Shown here: positions 1 through 7,887 of the stretch, piece after piece
Layout of the letters: the number at the start of each line of letters is the position of its first letter
Numbering within the stretch: the stretch's first letter is position 1
NCBI RefSeq assembly: GCF_004331955.1
Contig: NZ_CP036532.1
Location: 1,302,001-1,366,000, forward strand
Direction of reading: 5' to 3'
DNA: 64,000 bases
Source of the DNA: Roseitalea porphyridii
GTDB lineage: Bacteria > Pseudomonadota > Alphaproteobacteria > Rhizobiales > Rhizobiaceae
Translations under genes and position numbers: made by a program
Notes under the pieces: generated by a model
What the model saw: the letters and a program-made list of their open reading frames with translations, nothing else
Told to the model about the DNA's origin: nothing
The model's database searches: none

Positions 1-395
1 TCACGGTCAATGCGGCGGCCTGGCAAAGCGGCTGGGAGAGCGGCATCCGCAGCTACTGCACGCCGAGCAACGGGCTGAGCGTGGGTCTTTCCGGTGGCGT
101 CAACCGCAATGCCTGTCCGGCCGATCTGGCGGCCCGGTTCAACGAGGCCTATCGCGTCGGCGACGCGGTGCATGACGCGCGCTCGCGGCGCGACGAGACG
201 CAGCGCGAGATCGACCGGCTGATCCGCGAACTGTCGGCGGCGACCGAGGATGCCGAGCGCACGCGCATCCAGGTCGAGCTCGAACTGGCACGCAACCGCC
301 TTTCGACCGCGCAGGCCGATGTGGCCAGGACCGAGCGCGAGGCCGATCTTTATCGGCTGCGCCTGTCCCAGGCGTCGCAGTCGTTCGTCCAGTAG
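1..395 (+). CDS. DUF2799 domain protein, 5' end cut by window
   Basis: The reading frame is open from the window edge (first full codon at 3) to the tag at 393-395, so the start lies outside. The visible N-terminal part has the spaced pattern GWESG, SYC, GLSVG, CPADL, F..AYR.G that marks the DUF2799 family, whose members are small envelope proteins, often lipoproteins, of unknown function. About 70 residues of heptad-like charged sequence follow (DETQREIDRL through LYRLRLSQ) and should form a coiled coil. A signal peptide would be expected upstream but cannot be seen. The GTG at 81 is in frame but lies inside the conserved region and is not a likely start. Confidence 0.7.
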   Translation, partial: TVNAAAWQSGWESGIRSYCTPSNGLSVGLSGGVNRNACPADLAARFNEAYRVGDAVHDARSRRDETQREIDRLIRELSAATEDAERTRIQVELELARNRLSTAQADVARTEREADLYRLRLSQASQSFVQ

Positions 396-422
396 CATCC
401 CTGCGGCCGACGGGAACATGCC

Positions 423-1202
423 ATGTGCGGCCGCTTCGCGCTGATCCATACCAGGGAAGACATCGAGCGCTTCTTCGCGGTCGCCGGGGTCGAGGCATTT
501 CCGCCGCGCTACAACATCGCGCCGACCCAGCCGATCCTCGTCGTCACGGTCGCGCCCGATCGGCCCGAGGGCTCGAACCTGCCGGACCGCGACGCGGTGC
601 TGATGCGATGGGGATTGCTGCCGTCCTGGGTCAAGGACCCCAAGGACTTTCCGCTGCTCATCAATGCGCGCTCGGAGACCGCGGCGACGAAGAACTCGTT
701 CCGCGGGGCGATGCGCCATCGCCGCTGCATCATCCCCGCCTCCGGCTTCTACGAGTGGAAGCGCGACAAGCCCTCCCGCCGGTCGCAGGCTTACTGGATC
801 CACACGCCCGGCGGTGCGCCGGTCGGCTTTGCCGGCCTGCAAGAGACCTGGATCGGCAAGGATGGCAGCGAGATCGACACATGCGCGATCCTGACGACGG
901 CCGCACCGGCGGACCTGGCGCACATCCATGACCGCGTGCCCGTGCCGCTTGCACCACAAGACCATGCGCGCTGGCTCGATTGCCGCACATATGGACCGGC
1001 CGATGTCGCCGACCTTCTGGCGATGCCGGAGCAGGGCGTCTTTGAAGCGGTGGCCGTCTCCGACCGGGTCAACAAGGTGGCCAATTCCGGTCCGGACCTG
1101 CTGGAGCCGGTCGAACCGAAGGACTTTGCTAGCGCTGACGGCGACAAACCGGTTGCAAACGGCGACGACGACGGCGATGACGAACAGCCCAGCCTGTTCT
1201 GA
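423..1202 (+). CDS. SRAP/YedK-family abasic-site DNA-protein crosslink protein
   Basis: A 259-residue SOS response-associated peptidase (SRAP, HMCES/YedK) homologue. Family members shield abasic sites in single-stranded DNA by forming a thiazolidine crosslink through Cys2. Visible features are the mandatory MCGRF start (Cys2 after Met removal), NIAPTQ at 31-36, NARSET at 81-86, the PASGFYEWK block at 105-113 with the conserved Glu111, and the active His169 in IHDRVPV. The start is fixed because Cys must follow the initiator Met. The C-terminus adds an acidic Asp-rich tail (GDDDGDDE) absent from short family members. It sits 27 bases after the DUF2799 gene. Length is normal for alphaproteobacteria. 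Confidence 0.93.
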   Translation: MCGRFALIHTREDIERFFAVAGVEAFPPRYNIAPTQPILVVTVAPDRPEGSNLPDRDAVLMRWGLLPSWVKDPKDFPLLINARSETAATKNSFRGAMRHRRCIIPASGFYEWKRDKPSRRSQAYWIHTPGGAPVGFAGLQETWIGKDGSEIDTCAILTTAAPADLAHIHDRVPVPLAPQDHARWLDCRTYGPADVADLLAMPEQGVFEAVAVSDRVNKVANSGPDLLEPVEPKDFASADGDKPVANGDDDGDDEQPSLF

Positions 1203-1220
1203 CCCGATCCGCACCGTTCC

Positions 1221-1838
1221 ATGCTCGCTGTCGCCACAAACGGTTTTGTTTTCGGCGCCACGCTGATCATCCCGATCGGCGCGCAGAACGCGTTCATCCT
1301 CAGGCAGGGGCTCGCCCGCCGGCACGTGTTCATCCTGTGTTTGATCTGCGCGCTCTCGGATGCCTTGCTGATCGCCGCCGGCGTCGCCGGCCTCGGCACG
1401 CTGATCGCCGGAAACCCCGGCCTGATCATGGCCGTCACGATCGGCGGCGCCGCGTTCCTGTTCGTCTATGCTGTGCTGGCGTTGCGCCGCGCCCTCAGGC
1501 CGTCCGCGCTGATCGCCGGCGCGCCCGATGGCGGCGCCCTGTCGCTGCGCGCCGCGATTGCGACCTGCCTCGCCTTCACCTTTCTGAACCCGCACGTCTA
1601 TCTCGATACGGTCGTGCTGCTCGGCAGCCTGTCGGGTCGGTACGAGGGTGCCGCGCGCGCCGCGTTCGGTGGCGGCGCGATGGCCGCAAGCTTTGTCTGG
1701 TTCTTCACGCTTGGCTACGGCGCGCGGCTGCTGGCGCCGTTCTTCGCAAGGCCGGGCGCCTGGCGGGTTCTCGATCTGCTGATCGCGCTGATCATGGCCG
1801 CGCTGGCCGTGGGCCTGCTCGCGAGCCTTTATCCGTAA
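1221..1838 (+). CDS. LysE/ArgO family amino-acid exporter
   Basis: A 205-residue inner-membrane protein of the LysE translocator superfamily. The N-terminal signature IIPIGAQNAFILRQGL is close to that of the ArgO/YggA branch, which exports arginine and lysine. About six hydrophobic segments can be drawn (roughly 5-25, 37-60, 65-88, 112-135, 145-168, 180-203). The substrate is inferred from the signature only. It starts 18 bases after the SRAP gene, so the two may share a transcript, though no functional link is evident. No linked LysR-type regulator (ArgP/LysG), often seen beside these exporters, is present. Confidence 0.88.
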   Translation: MLAVATNGFVFGATLIIPIGAQNAFILRQGLARRHVFILCLICALSDALLIAAGVAGLGTLIAGNPGLIMAVTIGGAAFLFVYAVLALRRALRPSALIAGAPDGGALSLRAAIATCLAFTFLNPHVYLDTVVLLGSLSGRYEGAARAAFGGGAMAASFVWFFTLGYGARLLAPFFARPGAWRVLDLLIALIMAALAVGLLASLYP

Positions 1839-1861
1839 GCGCCCACCGACGAAAGGGAAGG

Positions 1862-1986
1862 CTCTGCGTAGGCGCCCCAGGCATCTGCCACTTGCGGCTC
1901 CTGGTCCGTGAGAAGCAAATGGCCGAGCACAGTGGAAGATGGGGCGCAAACTCCACCGCGAGATACCCGGCTCCGCCTACGCAGAG
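1862..1986. repeat. Self-complementary 125-nt element (possible structured RNA or MITE remnant)
   Basis: The outer arms CTCTGCGTAGGCG (1862-1874) and CGCCTACGCAGAG (1974-1986) are perfect reverse complements. Nested inside, GCGCCCCA (1872-1879) is complementary to TGGGGCGC (1940-1947), and ATCTGCCACT (1883-1892) pairs with AGTGGAAGAT (1931-1940) with one mismatch. The arrangement permits a long hairpin with an internal branch. It could be a leader RNA, a sRNA, or a non-autonomous mobile element. No flanking direct repeat was evident by eye. Confidence 0.5.
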
Positions 1987-2001
1987 AACTTCATCGTAGA
2001 C

Positions 2002-2045
2002 GTTCAAGACCATCGTTGAACAGGTAAAAATTGATGGGGTATCAA
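2002..2045 (+). promoter_or_regulatory. Candidate cysS promoter with overlapping inverted repeat
   Basis: TTGAAC at 2016-2021 and TATCAA at 2040-2045 are separated by 18 bases and sit in the AT-rich part of the leader. The -35-like hexamer is also the right arm of the perfect inverted repeat GTTCAA-N8-TTGAAC (2002-2021), so a repressor bound there would block polymerase. This was read by eye without a matrix score. Confidence 0.35.
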
Positions 2046-2201
2046 AAAAATCGTCAAGAATCTGACATGAAGAGTGCCTCGTTGCGTGCAACGCCCGAAC
2101 GGTGCGCGCATGACGGGCATGGAGTTGCTTCGGCGCACCGGCTTGGCACGACCGCCACCGCCGTGTCATGAGCGAGCCGCCGCGACTTCAGGAACAGTGC
2201 C

Positions 2202-3671
2202 ATGGCCGACCAGACCCCGATCCAGCTCTACGACACGCTCACCCGCGCCAAGCGCCGGTTCGAGCCGATCGATCCGGACAATGTGCGCCTTTATGTCTGC
2301 GGCCCGACCGTCTACGACTACGCCCACATCGGCAATGCCCGCCCGGTGATCGTCTTCGACGTCCTGTTCCGCCTGCTGCGGCACGTCTATGGCGCGGACC
2401 ACGTCACCTATGTTCGCAACATCACCGACGTCGAGGACAAGATCAACGCGCGCGCCCTGCGCGATCATCCGGACCTGCCGCTGAACGAGGCGATTCGCGC
2501 GGTGACCGAGAAGACCGCCGACCGGTTCCGGGCCGACGCGCTCGCGCTCGGCTGCCTGCCGCCGACGCACGAGCCGCGCGCCACCGAGCATATCGAGGAC
2601 ATGATCGCGATGATCGGCACGCTGATCGACCGGGGCCACGCCTATGTCGCGACCGGCGAGGAGGGGGCCGAGGTGCTGTTCGATGTCGGCTCGATGCCCG
2701 ACTACGGCATGTTGTCGAAACGCGACCTTGACGAACAGCAGGCGGGCGCGCGCGTCGCCATCGCCGCGCACAAGCGCAATCCGGCCGATTTCGTGCTGTG
2801 GAAGCAGAGCGGACCGGACGAACCGGGCTGGGACGCCGATTTCGGCGGCACGGCGATCCACGGCCGGCCCGGCTGGCACATCGAATGCTCGGTGATGAGC
2901 GCCCACCATCTGGGCGAACGGTTCGACATCCATGGCGGCGGCATCGATCTGGTCTTCCCCCACCATGAGAACGAGATCGCCCAGAGCCGCTGCGCGCACG
3001 GCACCGAAGTGATGGCCAACTACTGGATGCACAACGGCTTTCTTCAGGTCGAAGGGCAGAAGATGTCCAAATCGCTCGGCAACTTCGTCACCGTGCACGA
3101 TCTTCTGGAGACCGAGAAATTCGGCGGCCGCAAATGGCCCGGCGAGGTGCTGCGGCTGGCCATGCTGATGACGCACTATCGCGAGCCGATCGATTTCTCC
3201 GTGCGACGGCTTGAGGAGGCGGAGAGTAAGCTGATTTCCTACTATCGAGCTCTTGCGACACCGTTGGGCGACACATTCCCTGATCCGGAGTTCCTCGCCC
3301 ACTGCTCCAACGATCTCAATCTGCAGGACGCCTTCGCGCGAATCGATTCATTGAACAAGGAAATCAACGTTACCGGCGGCATGCCCTCGATTGAATTGAA
3401 GCGCAGATTGACAGCAAGTCTGCGTCTCGTGGGCTTGCTTCTGGAGGATTCTGCCGATGATTTCATGCGGCAGTTCGTTCGAACTTCCGATGCTCCAAGT
3501 GAAGCGGAAGTCGAGGGCATGATATCGGTTCGGTCTAGCTTCATTCGCGACAAAAACTGGGCCGAAGCCGATCGCATCCGCGACGAACTGCTCGAAAAGG
3601 GCATCCAGCTCAAGGACGGCAAGGACCCCAACACAGGCGAGCGCGTGACCACATGGGAGGTGAAGCGATGA
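2202..3671 (+). CDS. cysS: Cysteine--tRNA ligase
   Basis: A 489-residue class I aminoacyl-tRNA synthetase that charges tRNA-Cys in the cytoplasm. Visible are the zinc-ligand Cys33 in [10 protein letters not shown], the HIGN signature at 42-45, the IECSVMS and [15 protein letters not shown] blocks, and KMSKS near residue 289. The C-terminal anticodon-recognition region ends in [19 protein letters not shown], as in the family. The start is supported by an AGGAA element just upstream. The stretch from about 3225 to 3560 (residues about 340-450) uses codons rare in the neighbours (ata, aga, cga, agt, ttg, tct) and is richer in A/T, which suggests a recombined segment. It overlaps the next gene by ATGA. 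Confidence 0.97.
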   Translation: MADQTPIQLYDTLTRAKRRFEPIDPDNVRLYVCGPTVYDYAHIGNARPVIVFDVLFRLLRHVYGADHVTYVRNITDVEDKINARALRDHPDLPLNEAIRAVTEKTADRFRADALALGCLPPTHEPRATEHIEDMIAMIGTLIDRGHAYVATGEEGAEVLFDVGSMPDYGMLSKRDLDEQQAGARVAIAAHKRNPADFVLWKQSGPDEPGWDADFGGTAIHGRPGWHIECSVMSAHHLGERFDIHGGGIDLVFPHHENEIAQSRCAHGTEVMANYWMHNGFLQVEGQKMSKSLGNFVTVHDLLETEKFGGRKWPGEVLRLAMLMTHYREPIDFSVRRLEEAESKLISYYRALATPLGDTFPDPEFLAHCSNDLNLQDAFARIDSLNKEINVTGGMPSIELKRRLTASLRLVGLLLEDSADDFMRQFVRTSDAPSEAEVEGMISVRSSFIRDKNWAEADRIRDELLEKGIQLKDGKDPNTGERVTTWEVKR

Positions 3672-4159
3672 CCCCGACGATCAGCGGCGGCTGCCAGTGC
3701 GGCGCCGTGCGTTACCGTGTCCACGGGCCGCTCGACGACCCGCATCTGTGTCATTGCCGCATGTGCCAGAAGGCGGCGGGAAACTACTTCATGCCGCTCG
3801 GCGGCGCCAAAAGAGACGCTTTCGAGATCACCCGCGGCGAGCCGTCATGGTTTCATTCCTCCGGCCCGGTGCGGCGCGGCTTCTGCGCCGCATGCGGCAC
3901 GCCGCTGTTCTTCGAGACGTTGGGCTTTGACGGCATCAACGTCACGCTGGGTTCGCTCGACGATCCCGCCGCGGTGCCGCCGGTTTCCACCTACGGCACG
4001 GAAGCGAAGATGCCCTGGCTGGCCGACGCCGCCGTGCGTGACGGACGCACCACCGAGGAAGAGGAGTTCCTCGACGGCAAGAGGGTGCGCGACATCGCCG
4101 CCACCAACCGCCAACATCCGGACCACGACACCGATACCTGGCCGCCCGCGCGCAGCTGA
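3668..4159 (+). CDS. GFA family (CENP-V/GFA zinc-fold) protein
   Basis: A 163-residue protein of the glutathione-dependent formaldehyde-activating (Gfa)/CENP-V fold. Zinc ligands are visible as CQC (Cys9, Cys11), CHCRMC (Cys28, Cys30, Cys33) and CAAC (Cys73, Cys76), followed by GTPLFF. Only some members act on S-hydroxymethylglutathione, so the substrate is unknown here. I chose the ATG at 3668, which overlaps the cysS stop as ATGA, over an in-frame GTG at 3653 inside cysS. Translational coupling to cysS is likely, but a functional link is not obvious. It is followed by a block of repeats. Confidence 0.85.
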   Translation: MTPTISGGCQCGAVRYRVHGPLDDPHLCHCRMCQKAAGNYFMPLGGAKRDAFEITRGEPSWFHSSGPVRRGFCAACGTPLFFETLGFDGINVTLGSLDDPAAVPPVSTYGTEAKMPWLADAAVRDGRTTEEEEFLDGKRVRDIAATNRQHPDHDTDTWPPARS

Positions 4160-4189
4160 GACAGACTCTTCACCGCCCGGGACAGGTTC

Positions 4190-4465
4190 CCCCACCCCCA
4201 CCCCTCCCCCGTAAACGTGGGAGGGGAGACGCGGACACCATGCGTGCACAACCGACCTTCCAGCCAGGCTCGAAAGCCGACAGCGCCGGTGAGGTGTCGA
4301 TGCCTCCCCTCCCACGTTTACGGGGGAGGGGTGAGGGGTGGGGGCAGTCCGGTTCATGCAGTGCCGATGCCTCATTCATAGGGGAGGGGTGAGGGGTGAG
4401 GGCAGACCGGTTCATGCGGTCCCAAGGTCTCCACTCCCACATTCATGGGGAGGGGTGGGGGCACT
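4190..4465. repeat. Cluster of G-rich extragenic palindromic repeats
   Basis: The 4160-4575 gap has no gene. A 27-nt segment at 4201-4227 recurs as its exact reverse complement at 4305-4331 (77 bases apart; core CCCGTAAACGTGGGAGGGG). Two more partial copies of GGGGAGGGGTGAGGGGTG lie in direct orientation at about 4323-4361 and 4381-4420, each followed by GGCAG-CCGGTTCATGC. A third, shorter copy is near 4446-4462. This looks like a dispersed extragenic repeat family of the kind common in Rhizobiales. The large inverted pair could also terminate transcription after the GFA gene. Confidence 0.75.
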
Positions 4466-4575
4466 TCGGCGCCAGGGCCGGCGAATGAGCGACTTCCAAC
4501 ACAGGCCGGGGCATACCGACATTGCGCCGGCACGCGCCCTGCATTACCACGCCGGCGTTGACCATCGGAGCCGTC

Positions 4576-6195
4576 ATGTCCGCCCGTGAGCGCATCTACC
4601 TGTTCGACACCACGCTGAGGGATGGCCAGCAGACGCCCGCGATCGACTTTTCGGTCGACGACAAGATCACCATCGCGCGCATGCTCGACGAGTTCGGCAT
4701 CGACTATGTCGAAGGCGGCTATCCCGGCGCCAATCCGACCGACACGGCCTTCTTTTCGCGCAAGCGCACGGCCAGCGCCTCGTTCGTCGCCTTCGGCATG
4801 ACCAAGCGCGCCGGCGTCTCGGCCTCCAACGATCCGGGCCTCGCCGCCCTGCTGGAAGCCGATGCAGACGCGATCTGCTTCGTCGCCAAGGCGTGGGACT
4901 ATCACGTCGAGGTGGCGCTCGGCTGCACACCGGAGGAGAACCTCGATTCGATCCGCCAGTCCGTCGAGGCCGCCGTCGGCGCGGGCCGCGAGTCGATGGT
5001 CGATTGCGAGCATTTCTTCGACGGCTACAAGGCCAATCCGGCATATGCGCTCGCCTGCGCCAAGACCGCCCACGAGGCCGGGGCGCGCTGGATCGTGCTG
5101 TGCGACACCAATGGCGGCACCCAACCGGGCGAAATCCGCGCGATCACCCGCGCGGTCATCGAGGCCGGCGTGCCCGGTGACCGGCTCGGCATCCATGCCC
5201 ATGACGACACCGGCCAGGCGGTCGCCAATTCGCTCGCGGCGATCGAGGCCGGCGTCCGCCAGGTCCAGGGCACGCTCAACGGCATCGGCGAGCGCTGCGG
5301 CAACGCCAACCTCGTCACGCTGATCGCCACGCTCGGTCTCAAGTCGGTCTGGTCCGAACGCTTCGCAACCGGCATCTCCGCCGACGATCTCGTCGGGCTG
5401 ACGCGGCTGTCGCGCACCTTCGACGAACTGCTCAACCGTGCGCCCGACGCCCAGGCCCCCTATGTCGGCGCATCGGCGTTCGCTACCAAGGCGGGCATCC
5501 ATGCCTCCGCGCTGATCAAGGACCCCCGCACCTACGAGCACGTGCCGGCCGAAAGCGTCGGCAACACGCGCCGCGTCATGGTCTCCGACCAGGGCGGCAA
5601 GTCGAACTTCATCGACGAGCTCAAACGGCGCGGCATCGCGGTCGCAAAGGACGATCCGCGCCTCGACACGCTGATTGCGCTGGTCAAGGAACGCGAGGCG
5701 GAGGGTTACGCCTATGAAGGCGCGGACGCCAGCTTCGAACTTCTGGCGCGGGCCACGCTGGGCGAGGTGCCCGAGTTCTTCGCCGTCGATTCGTTCCGTT
5801 GCGTCGTCGAGCGCCGGCACAATGCGCGCGGGCGGCTGATCACGCTGTCGGAAGCGGTGGTGAAGGTCACCGTCGACGGCGAGCAGCGCATGTCTGTCGC
5901 CGAGGGCGCCGGTCCGGTCAACGCGCTCGACCTCGCCCTTCGCAAGGATCTGGGAAAATACCAGGGCGAGATCGCCGATCTCGAACTGGTCGACTACAAG
6001 GTGCGCATCCTCAATGGCGGCACCGAGGCGATCACCCGCGTGCTGATCGAATCGACCGACATGACCGGCCAGCGCTGGTGGACCGTCGGCGTTTCCGACA
6101 ACATCATCGACGCCTCGTTCCAGGCGCTGATGGATTCGATCACCTTCAAGCTGATGAAGAACCGTGGCGCCGCCGGCCTGATGGCGGCGGAATGA
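4576..6195 (+). CDS. cimA: (R)-citramalate synthase
   Basis: A 539-residue DRE-TIM metallolyase of the LeuA/CimA group, which condenses acetyl-CoA with pyruvate to (R)-citramalate, the entry to the threonine-independent isoleucine route. The DTTLRDGQQT motif (11-20) carries the metal-binding Asp and catalytic Arg. GIHAHDDTGQAVANS and TLNGIGERCGNANL are also typical. The C-terminal regulatory (LeuA-dimer) domain covers about 400-530. The start at 4576 was taken over an ATG 54 bases upstream because it follows a GGAG and begins directly at the conserved barrel. The family also includes 2-isopropylmalate and homocitrate synthases, but length and motifs favour CimA. It overlaps rarD by ATGA. Confidence 0.9.
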   Translation: MSARERIYLFDTTLRDGQQTPAIDFSVDDKITIARMLDEFGIDYVEGGYPGANPTDTAFFSRKRTASASFVAFGMTKRAGVSASNDPGLAALLEADADAICFVAKAWDYHVEVALGCTPEENLDSIRQSVEAAVGAGRESMVDCEHFFDGYKANPAYALACAKTAHEAGARWIVLCDTNGGTQPGEIRAITRAVIEAGVPGDRLGIHAHDDTGQAVANSLAAIEAGVRQVQGTLNGIGERCGNANLVTLIATLGLKSVWSERFATGISADDLVGLTRLSRTFDELLNRAPDAQAPYVGASAFATKAGIHASALIKDPRTYEHVPAESVGNTRRVMVSDQGGKSNFIDELKRRGIAVAKDDPRLDTLIALVKEREAEGYAYEGADASFELLARATLGEVPEFFAVDSFRCVVERRHNARGRLITLSEAVVKVTVDGEQRMSVAEGAGPVNALDLALRKDLGKYQGEIADLELVDYKVRILNGGTEAITRVLIESTDMTGQRWWTVGVSDNIIDASFQALMDSITFKLMKNRGAAGLMAAE

Positions 6196-7130
6196 GCGCC
6201 CGCCCGGCAAGACCGGCCGACGCTGCCGAACCCGCCGCGGGCTTTGCCTTCGCGCTCGGTGCGTTCCTGCTGTGGGGCCTGCTGCCGTTCTACATGAAGT
6301 GGGTGGACCACATTGCGCCTTGGGAGGTGGTCGCCCACCGGGTCGTCTGGTCGGTACCGGTGGCAGGGGTGCTGCTGATGCTGATGCGGCGCACCGCCGA
6401 CCTCAAGGCCGCGCTGCGCGATCCGAAGACGCTCGCCCAGGCGGCCCTGACGGCCGCGCTCATCTCGATCAACTGGGGCGTCTATGTCTGGGCGATCGCC
6501 GCCGAGCGGACGGTGGAGGCCGCGCTCGGCTACTACATCAACCCGCTGGTCAACGTGGTGCTGGCAACCCTGTTTCTGGGCGAGCGGCTGACCCGGCTGC
6601 AGGCCCTGGCGATCGCGCTGGCGGCCACGGCGGTGGCGATCCTCACCTTACGGGCCGGCGGGCTGCCCTGGGTCTCGCTGGTGCTGGCCTTCTCGTTCGG
6701 CCTTTACGGTTTCTTCCGCAAGACGCTCCCGGTCGGCGCGGCCCAGGGCTTCATGCTCGAGGTGATCCTGCTGTCGCCGCCCGCGCTCGTCATCATCGGC
6801 TGGATGGCGATGGCGGGTTCGGGCCATTTCGGACCCACCGGCGCGGCCGACATCGGTCTGCTGCTGCTGGCCGGCCCGGTCACCGCGATCCCGCTGATCC
6901 TTTACGCCAATGGCGCCAAGTTGCTGCGCTACACGACGATCGGCGTGATGCAGTATCTGACGCCGACGATGATCTTCCTGGTCGCCATCTTCGTCTTCGG
7001 CGAACCGTTCTCCGTATGGCAGTTGGTGGCGTTCTGCTTCATCTGGGCGGCGCTGGCGCTCTATACGCTCTCGCTGTTCCGGACCGCGCGCGCCGCAAGG
7101 GCCGCGGCCACCGCGCCGCCGGCGCACTGA
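6192..7130 (+). CDS. rarD: RarD-type EamA/DMT superfamily transporter
   Basis: A 312-residue inner-membrane protein with about ten hydrophobic helices in two EamA halves. The pattern GAFLLWGLLPFYMKW near the N-terminus, VVAHRVVWS, INWGVYVWA and GYYINPLVNV are typical of RarD, a drug/metabolite transporter family whose substrate is unsettled. The start overlaps the cimA stop as ATGA, so it is translationally coupled to citramalate synthase. That context hints at export of an amino or keto acid intermediate, which is an inference only. Confidence 0.88.
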   Translation: MSARPARPADAAEPAAGFAFALGAFLLWGLLPFYMKWVDHIAPWEVVAHRVVWSVPVAGVLLMLMRRTADLKAALRDPKTLAQAALTAALISINWGVYVWAIAAERTVEAALGYYINPLVNVVLATLFLGERLTRLQALAIALAATAVAILTLRAGGLPWVSLVLAFSFGLYGFFRKTLPVGAAQGFMLEVILLSPPALVIIGWMAMAGSGHFGPTGAADIGLLLLAGPVTAIPLILYANGAKLLRYTTIGVMQYLTPTMIFLVAIFVFGEPFSVWQLVAFCFIWAALALYTLSLFRTARAARAAATAPPAH

Positions 7131-7135
7131 ACGCT

Positions 7136-7735
7136 CTAGAGCCGTTCGATCACGGCCGCTTCGCCCGCCGCGCCATTGGCGGCGGCGACGATCGCAGGCA
7201 CGATATCTTCGGCCCGGTCGATCACCAGCGGCTGCACGCGATGGGCGGTGTGGATGAAGCCGGCCTCGCGCATATGGTCCAGGAGCGCGATCAGCGGGTT
7301 CCAGAACCCGTCGATGTTGGCCAGCACGATCGGCTTGGTGTGCCGGCCGAGCTGCGCCCAGGTCATGATCTCGATCACTTCCTCAAGCGTGCCGATGCCG
7401 CCCGGCAGCGTCACGAACGCATCGGCGCGCTCGAACATGGCGTGCTTCCGCTCGTGCATGTCCTCGGTGATGATCAGTTCGTCGAGCGAGCCGAGCGCTT
7501 CTTCGGTCGCCTCCTTGTGCATCAAAAAGCGCGGTATGATGCCGCACACCTTGCCGCCGCCTTCCATGACGCCGCGCGAGACCGCGCCCATCAGCCCCTT
7601 GGTGCCGCCGCCATAGACCAGGCGCAGCCCGTTTTCGGCCATCGTGCGACCCAGTTGCGCGGCCGCCAACTCGAAGCTGCGGTCGACACCGGAGGACGAG
7701 CCGCAATATACGCAAATCGAACGGATTTCGGTCAT
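7136..7735 (-). CDS. LOG family protein (nucleoside 5'-monophosphate phosphoribohydrolase-like)
   Basis: A 199-residue Rossmann-fold lysine decarboxylase-like (LOG, TIGR00730) protein. Members cleave cytokinin riboside monophosphates or act as general nucleotide phosphoribohydrolases. The phosphate-binding GGGTKGLMG (42-50) and the catalytic PGGIGTLEE (111-119), plus ERKHAMFERADAF, are intact. I placed the start at 7735 because the family begins directly with a sequence like MTEIRSICVYCGSS; a longer frame upstream has no supporting signal. It is convergent with rarD (5 bases between stops) and divergent from the LysM gene. Confidence 0.9.
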   Translation of the reverse strand: MTEIRSICVYCGSSSGVDRSFELAAAQLGRTMAENGLRLVYGGGTKGLMGAVSRGVMEGGGKVCGIIPRFLMHKEATEEALGSLDELIITEDMHERKHAMFERADAFVTLPGGIGTLEEVIEIMTWAQLGRHTKPIVLANIDGFWNPLIALLDHMREAGFIHTAHRVQPLVIDRAEDIVPAIVAAANGAAGEAAVIERL

Positions 7736-7887
7736 TGCCGATCTGTGGCGCGGGGCGGCGAAAAGGTCAAGCCGATCGGGGTCCGCGCCGTGCGGCGGTG
7801 TTTGCAGCGTCGGCACAATGCGCATAGATTGCGCCGCAAAGGGATTCTGCTTCGCTCGTACGTCGCAGACCATGTTCGGAAGGCAAA
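7736..7887. promoter_or_regulatory. Divergent promoter region between LOG and LysM genes
   Basis: A 152-base gap from which both flanking genes are read outward, so it must hold promoters for both. No convincing -35/-10 pair or operator could be picked out by eye. Confidence 0.4.

Larger units (their letters stand above)
1839..2201. other. 363-nt intergenic region upstream of cysS
   Basis: No supported gene; short frames crossing it have no start site or homology signal. The first half carries a large self-complementary element (1862-1986, listed separately). The middle (about 1987-2075) is strikingly AT-rich for this replicon and holds a promoter candidate with an inverted repeat. A perfect palindromic stretch, CGTTGC-GT-GCAACG, lies at 2080-2093. 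Confidence 0.6.

Noticed and set aside
1839..2201. Short protein gene (125 codons, minus strand, 1792-2169)
   Set aside because: No ribosome site, overlaps the end of the exporter gene, and the sequence is better explained as a structured element.
4190..4465. CRISPR array
   Set aside because: The repeats are G-rich, partly inverted and unequal in spacing, with no uniform spacers and no cas genes.
4372..6210. 612-codon open frame antisense to cimA
   Set aside because: Compositional shadow of a high-GC gene; low-complexity D/R/G-rich translation, no family motif, and the opposite strand carries the intact cimA.
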